Assembly (NCBI GenBank): GCA_017453285.1
Contig: JAFTKL010000043.1
Location: 1-41,495, forward strand
Reading direction: 5' to 3'
DNA: 41,495 bases
From: Clostridia bacterium
Lineage (GTDB): Bacteria; Bacillota; Clostridia; Oscillospirales; CAG-272
A program made the translations under genes and the position numbers. Of the stretch, positions 7,750 through 15,623 are shown piece by piece; positions within the stretch are counted from its first letter, which is position 1; the number at the start of each line of letters is the position of its first letter. The notes beneath the pieces are model-generated. The model made no database searches. It was not told where the DNA came from and saw nothing but the letters and a program-made list of their open reading frames with translations.

Positions 7750-9015
7750 ATGAAAGCTACACTTACTCCATCGATCGCAAACGGCGCTGTGCGTGCGATC
7801 GCGTCAAAATCAATGGCTCACCGCCTTTTGATCTGCGCGGCGTTCGCGGATGCTCCCACGACCGTGATCTGCACCGAGACGAATAACGACATTGAGGCGA
7901 CAGCCGCGTGTCTCTCGGCTCTCGGCGCGAATATAAAAAGAACGGGCGACGGCTATACGGTCGAGCCTATCGAGCGCGAGCGCATTCCCGATTCTCCCCT
8001 GCTGGAGTGCGGCGAGAGCGGCTCGACTCTGCGCTTTATGCTACCCATAGTGGCGGCACTCGGCAAGGGCGGTAGATTTGCGCTTCACGGCAGACTGCCC
8101 GAGCGTCCGCTCTCTCCTCTTCGCGAGGAACTTGAAGCACACGGAATAACGCTCCACGGCAAAGAGCTGCTGACACTTAGCGGCAAACTCAACGGCGACA
8201 GCTTCTCTATCGACGGCGGAGTTTCCTCGCAGTTCGTCAGCGGACTTCTCTTTGCGCTCTCTCTGCTCGGGCATCCGTCAACGCTGCGTATCACGGGCAA
8301 GCTCGAGTCTGCGCCCTACGTTGATATGACCTGCAACTCGCTCGCGCTCTTCGGTGCTGCACCGATAAAGACCGAGAGCGGATTTGAGATAAACGCAGGC
8401 GGCAAGCTCTCCACGCCGACGCACATCGCGGTCGAGGGTGACTGGTCGAACGCGGCTTTCCCGCTCGCGCTCGGTGTACTTTCGGGCGAGGTCGAACTAC
8501 TTGGTCTTGACCAGAATTCCGCTCAGGGCGACTCAAAGATCGTAGAGCTTCTGCGCGAATTTGGCGCGGATATAACATATATCCCCGAGCGCCGCTCGTA
8601 TATCGCCAAAAAGAGCGAGCTACACTCTATTCGCATCGACGCGTCGCAGATCCCCGACCTCGTACCGATACTCGCGACCGTCGCATCCGTGGCAAAGGGA
8701 CGCACGGAGATATACGGTGCGGCGAGACTGAGACTGAAAGAGAGCGACCGACTTGAGTCGACCGCGCAGATACTGAACGCGCTCGGCGCGTCTGTAACTG
8801 TCAGCGACGACGGACTTATGATCGACGGTGTTGACTCTCTTCGCGGCGGATACGTAGACTCCTGGGGAGACCATCGTATTGCCATGAGCGCGGCGGTCGC
8901 GTCTGCGGTGGCAAGCGCGCAGGTCACGATAGAGCGCGCAGAGGCGGTACAGAAATCCTACCCGCGCTTCTGGGATGATATGATGTCCTTGGGAATCAGG
9001 ACATCTATAATATAA
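7750..9015 (+). CDS. aroA: 3-phosphoshikimate 1-carboxyvinyltransferase (EPSP synthase)
   Basis: AroA transfers the enolpyruvyl group of PEP to shikimate 3-phosphate. The 421-residue protein has two inside-out domains. Visible motifs are the N-terminal SKSMAHRLLICAA phosphate-binding segment, ECGESGSTLRFMLPI (about residues 87-101), VSSQFVSGLLFAL, VEGDWSNAAF, RLKESDRLEST and SWGDHRIAMSAA. ALGKGGRFALHGRLPERPL sits where the PEP-site loop of the family is found. The serine of SKSMAHR is the usual one. It is probably the last gene of the first transcript, because a promoter (9019-9047) follows immediately. Confidence 0.96.
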   Translation: MKATLTPSIANGAVRAIASKSMAHRLLICAAFADAPTTVICTETNNDIEATAACLSALGANIKRTGDGYTVEPIERERIPDSPLLECGESGSTLRFMLPIVAALGKGGRFALHGRLPERPLSPLREELEAHGITLHGKELLTLSGKLNGDSFSIDGGVSSQFVSGLLFALSLLGHPSTLRITGKLESAPYVDMTCNSLALFGAAPIKTESGFEINAGGKLSTPTHIAVEGDWSNAAFPLALGVLSGEVELLGLDQNSAQGDSKIVELLREFGADITYIPERRSYIAKKSELHSIRIDASQIPDLVPILATVASVAKGRTEIYGAARLRLKESDRLESTAQILNALGASVTVSDDGLMIDGVDSLRGGYVDSWGDHRIAMSAAVASAVASAQVTIERAEAVQKSYPRFWDDMMSLGIRTSII

Positions 9016-9018
9016 CAC

Positions 9019-9047
9019 TTGAAATATCTCAATATCTGTGATATAAT
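9019..9047 (+). promoter_or_regulatory. Internal promoter of the second aromatic operon
   Basis: TTGAAA (9019-9024), 17 bases and TATAAT (9042-9047) lie between the aroA stop and the FAD-protein start. It should drive the FAD-protein, aroC, pheA, aroEK, aroQ, winged-helix and queH genes independently of the attenuator upstream of aroF. Confidence 0.88.
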
Positions 9048-9068
9048 ATATTGTTGGATATCACAGAT
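9034..9068 (+). promoter_or_regulatory. Perfect 11-bp inverted repeat over the -10 box, candidate operator
   Basis: ATCTGTGATAT (9034-9044) and ATATCACAGAT (9058-9068) are perfect inverted repeats separated by 13 bases. The left arm enters the -10 box and the right arm covers the expected start of the transcript, a position where a bound dimer would block RNA polymerase. It could also fold as a 5' hairpin just before the ribosome site (AAGGAA at 9071), so control at the RNA level is an alternative. Confidence 0.7.
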
Positions 9069-9086
9069 GAAAGGAAACGAAATATA

Positions 9087-10478
9087 ATGAAAAAATACGA
9101 CGTTGTAATAATCGGCGCAGGTCCTGCGGGAATATTCACAGCACTTGAGATGTTAAAGCTCGGAAGTGACAAAAAAATACTCGTAGTTGAGAAAGGCAGA
9201 GCGATCGAAAACCGCAGTTGCCCTAAATCAAAGACCAAAAAATGCGTTTCCTGCAAACCTTATTGCCATATAACCACGGGCTTTTCGGGTGCGGGCGCGT
9301 TCTCGGACGGGAAGCTTTCGCTCTCGTACGAGGTCGGAGGCGACCTTCCCACGCTTATCGGCGAGAGCTTCGCGCAGGAAATGATAGATTACACCGACTC
9401 TATATATCTTGACTTCGGTGCCGATCCTCACGTTGAGGGCATCGGCAACAACGAAGAGGTCAAGGAGATACGCAAAAGAGCCATCAAGGCGGGACTGAAG
9501 CTGGTCGACTGCCCTATCCGCCACCTCGGCACAGAGAAAGCGCAGGAGATCTACTACGCTATCGAGCAGTATCTGCTTCGCGGCGGCGTTGAGATCAAAT
9601 TCGGATGCGAATGTGCCGACGTTATCATCAAGGACGGCGAGTGCAAGGGCGTTATTCTGCGCGAGGGCGGCAAGGAACTCGAGTGCTTTGCCGATCACAC
9701 GGTCATAGCTACCGGTCGTCGCGGCGCGGATTGGCTTGAGGAGCTTTGCGCGAAGCACAGCATCGCTCACCTGCCCGGCACGGTCGATATCGGAGTGCGC
9801 GTTGAGATACGCAACGAGATCATGGAGAGCGTGAACAACGTACTCTACGAATCGAAGCTCATCGGCTATCCTCAGCCCTTCAAGAACAAGGTGCGCACCT
9901 TCTGTCAGAACCCCGGCGGATTTGTAAGCCAGGAGAACTACGACAACGATCTCGCGGTGGTGAACGGACACTCCTACAAGGATCTCAAGTCGCCCAATAC
10001 CAACCTTGCGATCCTCTGCTCGCACAACTTTGCAGAACCCTTCAATCAGCCTATCGCGTACGCGAAAAAGGTTGGTGAGCTTACGAATATGCTTGGCGAC
10101 GGTCACATTATGGTACAGCGCTTCGGCGATATTCTTGACGGCAAGCGCACCTGGGAGGAGGAGCTTTCACGCTCCAACGTGCGCCCCACGCTTCCCGATG
10201 CGGTCGCAGGCGACATCACATCGGCTATGCCCTATCGCGCTATGACGAACATCATAAACTTCATCCAGGCTGTAGACTACGTAGTACCCGGCTTTGCATC
10301 GACCGAGACTCTTCTCTACTCGCCCGAGCTGAAGTTCTACTCCAACAGAGTCAAGATGGACTCGGATTTCAACACAAACATTTCAGGACTCCACTGCCTC
10401 GGTGACTCGAGCGGCTGGACGCGCGGACTTATGATGGCGTCTGTAATGGGCGTTCTGATGGGCAGAAAGCTGGTATAA
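9087..10478 (+). CDS. FAD-dependent dehydrogenase-like protein (COG2509 type)
   Basis: The 463-residue protein starts with a Rossmann FAD-binding motif VVIIGAGPAGIFTALEM (about residues 6-22) and the ribose-binding acid of VVEKG. A cysteine-rich insert (CPKSKTKKCVSCKPYC) follows, then GFSGAGAFSDGKLSLS, a signature of the large COG2509 FAD-protein family. ATGRRGADWLEEL and the C-terminal GLHCLGDSSGWTRGLM complete the FAD site. The reaction is unknown. The start was set at the ATG at 9087, because AAGGAA lies 10 bases before it and the in-frame TTG at 9051 falls inside the promoter region. Its place between aroA and aroC in an otherwise purely aromatic operon suggests a related redox role, which is only inference. 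Confidence 0.85.
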   Translation: MKKYDVVIIGAGPAGIFTALEMLKLGSDKKILVVEKGRAIENRSCPKSKTKKCVSCKPYCHITTGFSGAGAFSDGKLSLSYEVGGDLPTLIGESFAQEMIDYTDSIYLDFGADPHVEGIGNNEEVKEIRKRAIKAGLKLVDCPIRHLGTEKAQEIYYAIEQYLLRGGVEIKFGCECADVIIKDGECKGVILREGGKELECFADHTVIATGRRGADWLEELCAKHSIAHLPGTVDIGVRVEIRNEIMESVNNVLYESKLIGYPQPFKNKVRTFCQNPGGFVSQENYDNDLAVVNGHSYKDLKSPNTNLAILCSHNFAEPFNQPIAYAKKVGELTNMLGDGHIMVQRFGDILDGKRTWEEELSRSNVRPTLPDAVAGDITSAMPYRAMTNIINFIQAVDYVVPGFASTETLLYSPELKFYSNRVKMDSDFNTNISGLHCLGDSSGWTRGLMMASVMGVLMGRKLV

Positions 10479-10483
10479 TAAAA

Positions 10484-11578
10484 ATGGCTACCACTTACGG
10501 AAAAAATCTCAAATTATCAATATACGGCGGCTCGCACGACGAGTGCATCGGAGTGACGGTATCGGGACTTCCGAGTGGCATTACGGTCGACCGCGCAGAG
10601 CTTCTTCGCTTTATGGAGCGCCGCGCACCCGGACGGAGCCTGATGTCGACTCAGCGCAAAGAGCCCGATAGACCCGAATTTCTCAGCGGTGCTGTCGACG
10701 ACGGCGAGAAGATCACACTTGACGGCGGCGAGCTTCACGCGATAATCCGTAACACCTCGCAGAGATCGGCGGACTATTCAAATCTTGAATTTATCCCCCG
10801 TCCCTCGCACGCAGACTTTGCCGCAAGAATGAAGTACGGTGAGAACGTCGACCTTCGCGGCGGCGGACATTTCTCGGGCAGACTCACAGCTCCCATGTGC
10901 ATCGTGGGCGGAATTTGCCTGCAATATCTGCGCTCGCGCGGAATTGAGATAGCGGCGCACTTCTACTCGATCGGCGGCATCAAGGACAAGCCTTTTGATC
11001 TTGCCAAGGTGTCGACGGCAGATTTTGAAATATTGCGCTCACGCTCGGACTTCCCCGTTCTTAGCGAGGATGCAGGAAAACTTATGCGCGAGAAGATAGA
11101 AGAGGCACGCACCTCCCTCGACTCTGTCGGCGGCGTGGTCGAGTGTGCTATCCTCGGTGTTCCCGCGGGACTTGGCGAGCATATGTTCGACGGTGTTGAA
11201 AATCGCATCTCTGGCATAGTTTTCGGCATCCCTGCAGTCAAGGGCATCGAATTCGGCAACGGCTTTGAATGCTCGACTCTCCACGGCTCGCAGAACAACG
11301 ACCCATTTGTGACCGACGGCGAGAAAATATTCACCTCAACCAACAACGCGGGCGGCATTCTCGGAGGTATGTCGAGCGGAATGCCGATAGTCTTCCGCGC
11401 GGCGATGAAGCCGACTCCCTCTATATATCTTGAACAGGACAGCGTTGATATGGTGAGTATGAAGCCTGTCAAGCTCTCTATCAAGGGCAGACACGATCCC
11501 TGTGTGGTCGTACGCGCGCTCCCCGTCTTCGAGGCGGCAGCGGCGATCGCCTTGACCGATCTTCTGCTTGATAATTAA
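10484..11578 (+). CDS. aroC: Chorismate synthase
   Basis: AroC removes phosphate from EPSP to give chorismate and needs reduced FMN that is not consumed. The 364-residue protein begins ATTYGKNLKLSIYGGSHDE, the usual N-terminal signature, with GVTVSGLPSGI and RRAPGR following. RPSHADFAARMKYG (near residue 107) and RGGGHFSGRLTAP are conserved family segments, as are NNAGGILGGMSSGMPI and KGRHDPCVVVRALPV near the C-terminus. It starts five bases after the FAD-protein stop without a strong ribosome site, so translation is probably coupled to that gene. A flavoprotein as immediate neighbour is notable because AroC needs a reduced flavin. Confidence 0.96.
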   Translation: MATTYGKNLKLSIYGGSHDECIGVTVSGLPSGITVDRAELLRFMERRAPGRSLMSTQRKEPDRPEFLSGAVDDGEKITLDGGELHAIIRNTSQRSADYSNLEFIPRPSHADFAARMKYGENVDLRGGGHFSGRLTAPMCIVGGICLQYLRSRGIEIAAHFYSIGGIKDKPFDLAKVSTADFEILRSRSDFPVLSEDAGKLMREKIEEARTSLDSVGGVVECAILGVPAGLGEHMFDGVENRISGIVFGIPAVKGIEFGNGFECSTLHGSQNNDPFVTDGEKIFTSTNNAGGILGGMSSGMPIVFRAAMKPTPSIYLEQDSVDMVSMKPVKLSIKGRHDPCVVVRALPVFEAAAAIALTDLLLDN

Positions 11579-11599
11579 CCCCAAAACGAAGGTAATCTT

Positions 11600-12745
11600 A
11601 TGGAACTCAACGAATTAAGACAACAGATCGATGAAATAGACCGCGAGCTCGTCTCGCTCTTCATCCGCCGTATGAATTGCTCGGCAGGCGTTGCCGAATA
11701 TAAGCGCGAGCACGATATGCCCGTGCTCGACGCATCGAGAGAGCGTGCGCTTCTCTCCAAGATCTCCGAGCTCTCGGGCGAGGAATTCGAGGAATACTCG
11801 AGAACTCTCTACTCCACCATCCTCTCGCTCTCTCGCTCCTATCAACACAAGCAGCTCGGCGAGACGACAGAGCTTTATAACGAGATCGTAAAGGCGATCG
11901 ACGAGACTCCCCGTATGTTCCCCGAGCGCGCGAACGTTGCGTGTCAGGGCGTTGAGGGAGCTTATTCGCAGATCGCGGCTGAGCGTCTCTTCTCTGCCCC
12001 AGACATCACCTTCTTCTCAAATTGGGAGGGCGTTTTCTCGGCGATCGAGGCGGGAATGTGCCGCTACGGCGTTATCCCGATAGAAAACAGCACGGCAGGC
12101 TCTGTCAAGAAGGTCTACGATCTGATGATCAGCAAGAATTTCAAGATCGTGCGCACGGTGCGCATCAAGATTGACCACTGTTTACTTGCAAAAAAAGGCA
12201 CGAAGCTCTCAGAGATCAAGGAGATCTTCTCGCACGAGCAGGCTATCAGCCAGTGCGCGTCATTTCTCGCTTCTCTTGGCAAGGACGTGAAGATCACGCG
12301 TGTTGAGAATACCGCAAAGGCGGCGCAGATGGTCGCAGACTCGGACAGAGACGACGTTGCTTCGCTCTCCTCTCGCTCTTGTGCGACTCAGTACGGACTT
12401 GACGTGATCGCAAGCGCAGTCCAGGACAACGGCAACAACCACACTCGCTTTATCTGCATTACTAACAAGCTTGAGATATACCCCGGTGCCGACCGCACCT
12501 CGCTTATGCTCGTCACACCTCACCGTCCGGGTGCGCTCTTCCGCATACTCTCGCGCTTCAACGCACTCGGGATCAACCTCATCAAGCTCGAGTCGAGACC
12601 TATTCCCGACCGCGACTTTGAGTTTATGTTCTACTTTGACCTTGAGTCCTCGGTATATTCTCCCAAGCTCGCAAGTCTCCTTTCCGAGCTCGAGCAGGAA
12701 TGCGAGGAATTTACCTATCTTGGCTCTTACTCTGAGGTGATATGA
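11600..12745 (+). CDS. pheA: Bifunctional chorismate mutase / prephenate dehydratase
   Basis: The 381-residue protein converts chorismate to prephenate and then to phenylpyruvate, the Phe branch. The N-terminal AroQ-type mutase spans about 1-85 (ELRQQIDEIDRELVSLFIRR). The dehydratase domain runs from about 112 to 290, with ACQGVEGAYSQIAAERLF, IPIENSTAGSV and a TRFICI segment. A C-terminal ACT domain (about 295-375) has HRPGALFRILSRF and the ESRP motif that binds Phe in regulated P-proteins. Feedback inhibition by Phe is therefore likely. The last four bases overlap the start of aroEK (ATGA). Confidence 0.95.
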   Translation: MELNELRQQIDEIDRELVSLFIRRMNCSAGVAEYKREHDMPVLDASRERALLSKISELSGEEFEEYSRTLYSTILSLSRSYQHKQLGETTELYNEIVKAIDETPRMFPERANVACQGVEGAYSQIAAERLFSAPDITFFSNWEGVFSAIEAGMCRYGVIPIENSTAGSVKKVYDLMISKNFKIVRTVRIKIDHCLLAKKGTKLSEIKEIFSHEQAISQCASFLASLGKDVKITRVENTAKAAQMVADSDRDDVASLSSRSCATQYGLDVIASAVQDNGNNHTRFICITNKLEIYPGADRTSLMLVTPHRPGALFRILSRFNALGINLIKLESRPIPDRDFEFMFYFDLESSVYSPKLASLLSELEQECEEFTYLGSYSEVI

Positions 12746-14007
12746 TGAAATACGGATACAAGCATCTTAAATGCGGACTTATAGGCAAGAAGCTCGGACA
12801 CAGCTTCTCAAAGCCGATACATAACGCGATAGCGGATTACCCGTTCGAGCTTTACGAGCTTGCGCCCGAAGAGGTTGGAAGCTTTGTGACTGACGGTGAT
12901 CTTGACGCTTTCTGCGTTACAATTCCCTACAAAAAGGACGTTATGCCTTTTCTTGACGAGATCTCCAAAGAGGCGCTCGACATTGGCGCCGTCAACGTGG
13001 TCGTCCGACGAGATGGCAGACTTTACGGATATAACACCGATTATTTCGGATTTGACTATATGGTCAAGCGCTCGGGCGTTGAGGTCGAGGGCAAAAAGGC
13101 GATCGTTTTCGGCAACGGCGGCGCATCTGCGACTATTTGCACGCTTCTTCGCGACAAGCACGTGCGTGAGCTCGTCATCATAGGCATTGAGGACAACACT
13201 CCCGAGAATATCGCAAAGCACTCGGACGCGCAGATCGTGGTCAACGCGACTCCCGTAGGTATGTACCCGAATAACAACGTCGCGCCTACCTCTCTTTCCT
13301 GCTTTCCCGCTTGCGAGGCGGTGTTCGACGTGATCTACAATCCGTCAAAGACCGCGCTTATGCTTGAGGCAGAAAAGCTCGGCATCGCTACCGTCGGCGG
13401 TCTTTCGATGCTCGTCGCTCAGGCAGCAAGAGCATTTGAGCACTTCACGGGCGACGGTTACGAAGAAGGAATTATTGAGCAGGTCGTCTCAAAGATCACG
13501 GCACAGACGGCAAATCTTATTCTTATCGGTATGCCCGGATGCGGCAAGAGCTCGGTCGGAAAGATCATCGCCGAGAAGCTCGGACGCGAGTTCCTCGACT
13601 CTGACGAGGAATTCGAGAAGATGCACGGCATCACTCCCGCTGAAGCTATAAACACACTTGGCGAGGAGAAATTCAGACTTATGGAAACCGAGACGCTCTC
13701 CGAGATCGCAAAGCAGAGCGGCAAGGTCATCGCGACAGGTGGCGGTGTCGTAACGCAGGAGCGCAACTATCCTCTGCTCCATCAGAACGGAGTTATAGTT
13801 TTCCTTGAACGCGAGCTTCAAAATCTCGCGACCGACGGTCGTCCACTCTCGCAGAGAGGCTCGCTTGAAGCTCTCTACGCAAAGCGCATCGATCTCTACC
13901 GCGCGTTTGCCGACGTCACGCAGAAGAGCACCGAGGGCAAAGAACTGACCGCGGATGCGATAATTGAAGGATTTAAGAATTTTATCGGAGCAAAGGAGCA
14001 GATATGA
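12742..14007 (+). CDS. aroE/aroK: Fused shikimate dehydrogenase - shikimate kinase
   Basis: One 421-residue chain joins two shikimate-pathway enzymes that are usually separate. Residues 1-250 form AroE: GLIGKKLGHSFSKPIHN shikimate-binding start, VTIPYKKDVMPFLDE with the catalytic lysine, NTDYFGFDYM, the NADP motif VFGNGGASATIC, and VNATPVGMYP. Residues about 255-421 form AroK: the Walker A motif GMPGCGKSSVGKIIA, FLDSDEEFEK, the shikimate-binding ATGGGVV and DGRPLSQR (lid). No internal start or ribosome site is evident at the junction (QTANLILIGMPG), so it is a genuine fusion. It reduces 3-dehydroshikimate to shikimate and phosphorylates it. Two ATGs are possible at the start (12742, 12745). 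Confidence 0.95.
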   Translation: MMKYGYKHLKCGLIGKKLGHSFSKPIHNAIADYPFELYELAPEEVGSFVTDGDLDAFCVTIPYKKDVMPFLDEISKEALDIGAVNVVVRRDGRLYGYNTDYFGFDYMVKRSGVEVEGKKAIVFGNGGASATICTLLRDKHVRELVIIGIEDNTPENIAKHSDAQIVVNATPVGMYPNNNVAPTSLSCFPACEAVFDVIYNPSKTALMLEAEKLGIATVGGLSMLVAQAARAFEHFTGDGYEEGIIEQVVSKITAQTANLILIGMPGCGKSSVGKIIAEKLGREFLDSDEEFEKMHGITPAEAINTLGEEKFRLMETETLSEIAKQSGKVIATGGGVVTQERNYPLLHQNGVIVFLERELQNLATDGRPLSQRGSLEALYAKRIDLYRAFADVTQKSTEGKELTADAIIEGFKNFIGAKEQI

Positions 14008-14423
14008 AAATTCTCGTCATAAACGGACCTAATCTCAATATGCTCGGCATCCGCGAGCCCGATATCTACGGCAAGCAGGATTTCGACGCTTTACAGAAAT
14101 ATATACGAGAGTGCGCAGACGCGCTCTCGCTCAAGGTCACGCTCTTTCAGTCGAACCACGAGGGCGAGATCGTTGATGTGATCCAAGCGGCTTACGGCGT
14201 GTACGACGGGATCGTTATAAACCCCGCCGCTTACACCCACACGAGCGTGGCTATACTCGACGCGCTCAAGGCAGTAGGTATCCCCACCGTCGAGGTGCAT
14301 CTGTCCGACGTCAACTCGCGCGAGGAGTTCAGAAGACATTCCTTCGTCTCGCTCGTTGCTAAGAAGACTATCGCAGGTCTCGGATTTGAAGGCTATCGGC
14401 AAGCGCTTGAGTATTTTGCCTGA
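14004..14423 (+). CDS. aroQ: Type II 3-dehydroquinate dehydratase
   Basis: The 139-residue protein dehydrates 3-dehydroquinate to 3-dehydroshikimate. It has the full type II signature: INGPNLNMLGIREPDIYG at residues 5-22 with the catalytic tyrosine in the flexible loop, FQSNHEGEIVD, INPAAYTHTSVAI and VEVHLSDVNSREEFR with the active-site histidine. Length matches the small dodecameric enzymes. It overlaps the end of aroEK by four bases (ATGA). This completes the seven chorismate-forming steps in the window. Confidence 0.96.
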   Translation: MKILVINGPNLNMLGIREPDIYGKQDFDALQKYIRECADALSLKVTLFQSNHEGEIVDVIQAAYGVYDGIVINPAAYTHTSVAILDALKAVGIPTVEVHLSDVNSREEFRRHSFVSLVAKKTIAGLGFEGYRQALEYFA

Positions 14424-14424
14424 T

Positions 14425-14697
14425 ATGCAGGAGAGATTTCTTGTAATCGACAAGGACGGCATCCGGCTGCTCGGATATCCTCTCCGTCTGACTCCGACAG
14501 AGACAAAGCTCCTCACGCTTATCACCGAGAGAGGTGAGGCAAGCGCACAGCTTCTCTGCTCTCTGCTGAACGAGGGTGTCGGCCGTCAGAACGTGGCGGT
14601 GCATATAAGCTCGATCAACCGCAAGGCTCAGAGCATCAGCGGAAGAAAGCTTGTTTGCTTCAAAAATAATCTTTACGGAATAAATCCGTGTATGTGA
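14425..14697 (+). CDS. Stand-alone winged-helix DNA-binding protein (OmpR C-terminal type)
   Basis: The 90-residue protein resembles the output domain of OmpR/PhoB response regulators without any receiver domain. YPLRLTPTETKLLTLI matches the start of the fold, and VAVHISSINRKAQ (about residues 56-68) matches the recognition helix, usually VDVHISRLRKK. KLVCFKNNLYGIN corresponds to the C-terminal wing hairpin (usually IRTVRGVGYRL). The start at 14425 follows the aroQ stop by one base. An upstream in-frame ATG inside aroQ (14356) is unlikely. It is co-transcribed with the shikimate genes and could be a local regulator, for instance of the inverted repeat at 9034-9068. This link is inference. Confidence 0.72.
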   Translation: MQERFLVIDKDGIRLLGYPLRLTPTETKLLTLITERGEASAQLLCSLLNEGVGRQNVAVHISSINRKAQSISGRKLVCFKNNLYGINPCM

Positions 14698-14701
14698 GTG
14701 T

Positions 14702-15340
14702 ATGAATAAGATAAATTACAGCCTTTTGCTTGAGGAAGAGATAGCGAAAATAAAAAAGAGCGGTCAGCGCAAAAGCCTTTTGCTTCACGCGTGCTGTGCG
14801 CCCTGCTCGAGCTCTGTGCTTGAGTATCTTTCAAGCTTTTTCGATATAACTCTCTATTTTTACAATCCTAATATTTCCCCCGCAGAAGAGTTCAAGTTCC
14901 GGGAGGATGAGCTGCGCAGATTGATAGGCGAGATGCCCCTGCCGAGCGAGGTAAAGCTCTTTACAGCCTACTATGACCCGAGCGAGTTTGAGGAGATCTC
15001 ACGCGGCAGAGAGGAGCTTGACGAGGGCGGCGCGCGCTGCTACGATTGCTACAAGCTCCGCCTGCGCAGTACGGCGGATATAGCAAAGCACGGCGGATTT
15101 GACTATTTTTGCACTACTCTCTCGATAAGTCCATATAAGAATGCCGAGTGGCTCAATTCTATTGGCAAGGAGCTCTCCGAAGAGTACGGCGTTGCGTATC
15201 TCTACTCTGATTTCAAGAAAAAGAACGGATATAAGCGTTCCTGTGAGCTCTCCGAGATCTATTCGCTCTACCGACAGGACTATTGCGGCTGCGAGTTTTC
15301 CAAAAAAGCGGCTGAGAGAAGAAAAAGTGAAAAAAAGTAA
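14702..15340 (+). CDS. queH: Epoxyqueuosine reductase QueH
   Basis: QueH carries out the last step of queuosine synthesis, reduction of epoxyqueuosine in tRNA, as the non-cobalamin alternative to QueG. The 212-residue protein has the diagnostic cysteine pattern: LLHACCAPCSS (about residues 27-37), ARCYDCYKLRL (about 110-120) and DYCGCEF near the C-terminus, which together bind iron-sulfur and metal centres. FYNPNISPAEEF and TTLSISPYKNAEWLN are further family segments. It starts four bases after the winged-helix stop, so it is the distal gene of the aromatic operon. It ends in a lysine-rich tail. Its functional link with aromatic synthesis is unclear, though Q-modified tRNAs include tRNA-Tyr. 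Confidence 0.93.
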   Translation: MNKINYSLLLEEEIAKIKKSGQRKSLLLHACCAPCSSSVLEYLSSFFDITLYFYNPNISPAEEFKFREDELRRLIGEMPLPSEVKLFTAYYDPSEFEEISRGREELDEGGARCYDCYKLRLRSTADIAKHGGFDYFCTTLSISPYKNAEWLNSIGKELSEEYGVAYLYSDFKKKNGYKRSCELSEIYSLYRQDYCGCEFSKKAAERRKSEKK

Positions 15341-15391
15341 GGTGACATTCCAGATATATACGAATATTTTAAACTTTTTTCAAAAAAGGTA

Positions 15392-15420
15392 TTGACATTT
15401 GCAAACTTTTGTAGTATAAT
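15392..15420 (+). promoter_or_regulatory. Promoter of tRNA-Leu
   Basis: TTGACA (15392-15397), 17 bases and TATAAT (15415-15420) are both perfect consensus. The transcript would carry a leader of about 70 bases before the tRNA. That leader contains two small hairpins: TTGC/GCAA near 15428-15440 and CTTGGAG/CTCCAAG near 15459-15478. Confidence 0.92.
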
Positions 15421-15498
15421 ACCAATGTTGCGAAAAGCAATACCCTCTATAGAGAACCTTGGAGAGTTTACTCCAAGTAAAACATTAAAACTGTATAT

Positions 15499-15583
15499 GC
15501 GAGAGTGGCGGAACTGGCAGACGCGCACGTTTGAGGGGCGTGTAGTTCACACTGTACGGGTTCAAGTCCCGTTTCTCGCACCA
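15499..15583 (+). tRNA. tRNA-Leu (anticodon GAG)
   Basis: The gene starts GCGAGAGTGGCGGAACTGGC and ends with GGTTCAAGTCCCGTTTCTCGCACCA-type T arm, acceptor strand and encoded CCA. The acceptor stem GCGAGAG/TTCTCGC pairs throughout with one G-T. The anticodon stem CACGT/GCGTG closes the loop TTGAGGG, giving anticodon GAG. A long variable arm (GTGTAGTTCACAC region) is present, as required for tRNA-Leu. Confidence 0.95.
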
Positions 15584-15613
15584 AAAAGGACACCAAACGG
15601 TGTCCTTTTTTCA
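15583..15613 (+). terminator. Intrinsic terminator after tRNA-Leu
   Basis: AAAAAGGACACC (15583-15594) pairs with GGTGTCCTTTTTT starting at 15599, with loop AAAC and a six-T run. It begins at the last base of the tRNA CCA end. Confidence 0.93.
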
Positions 15614-15623
15614 TTCATACATA

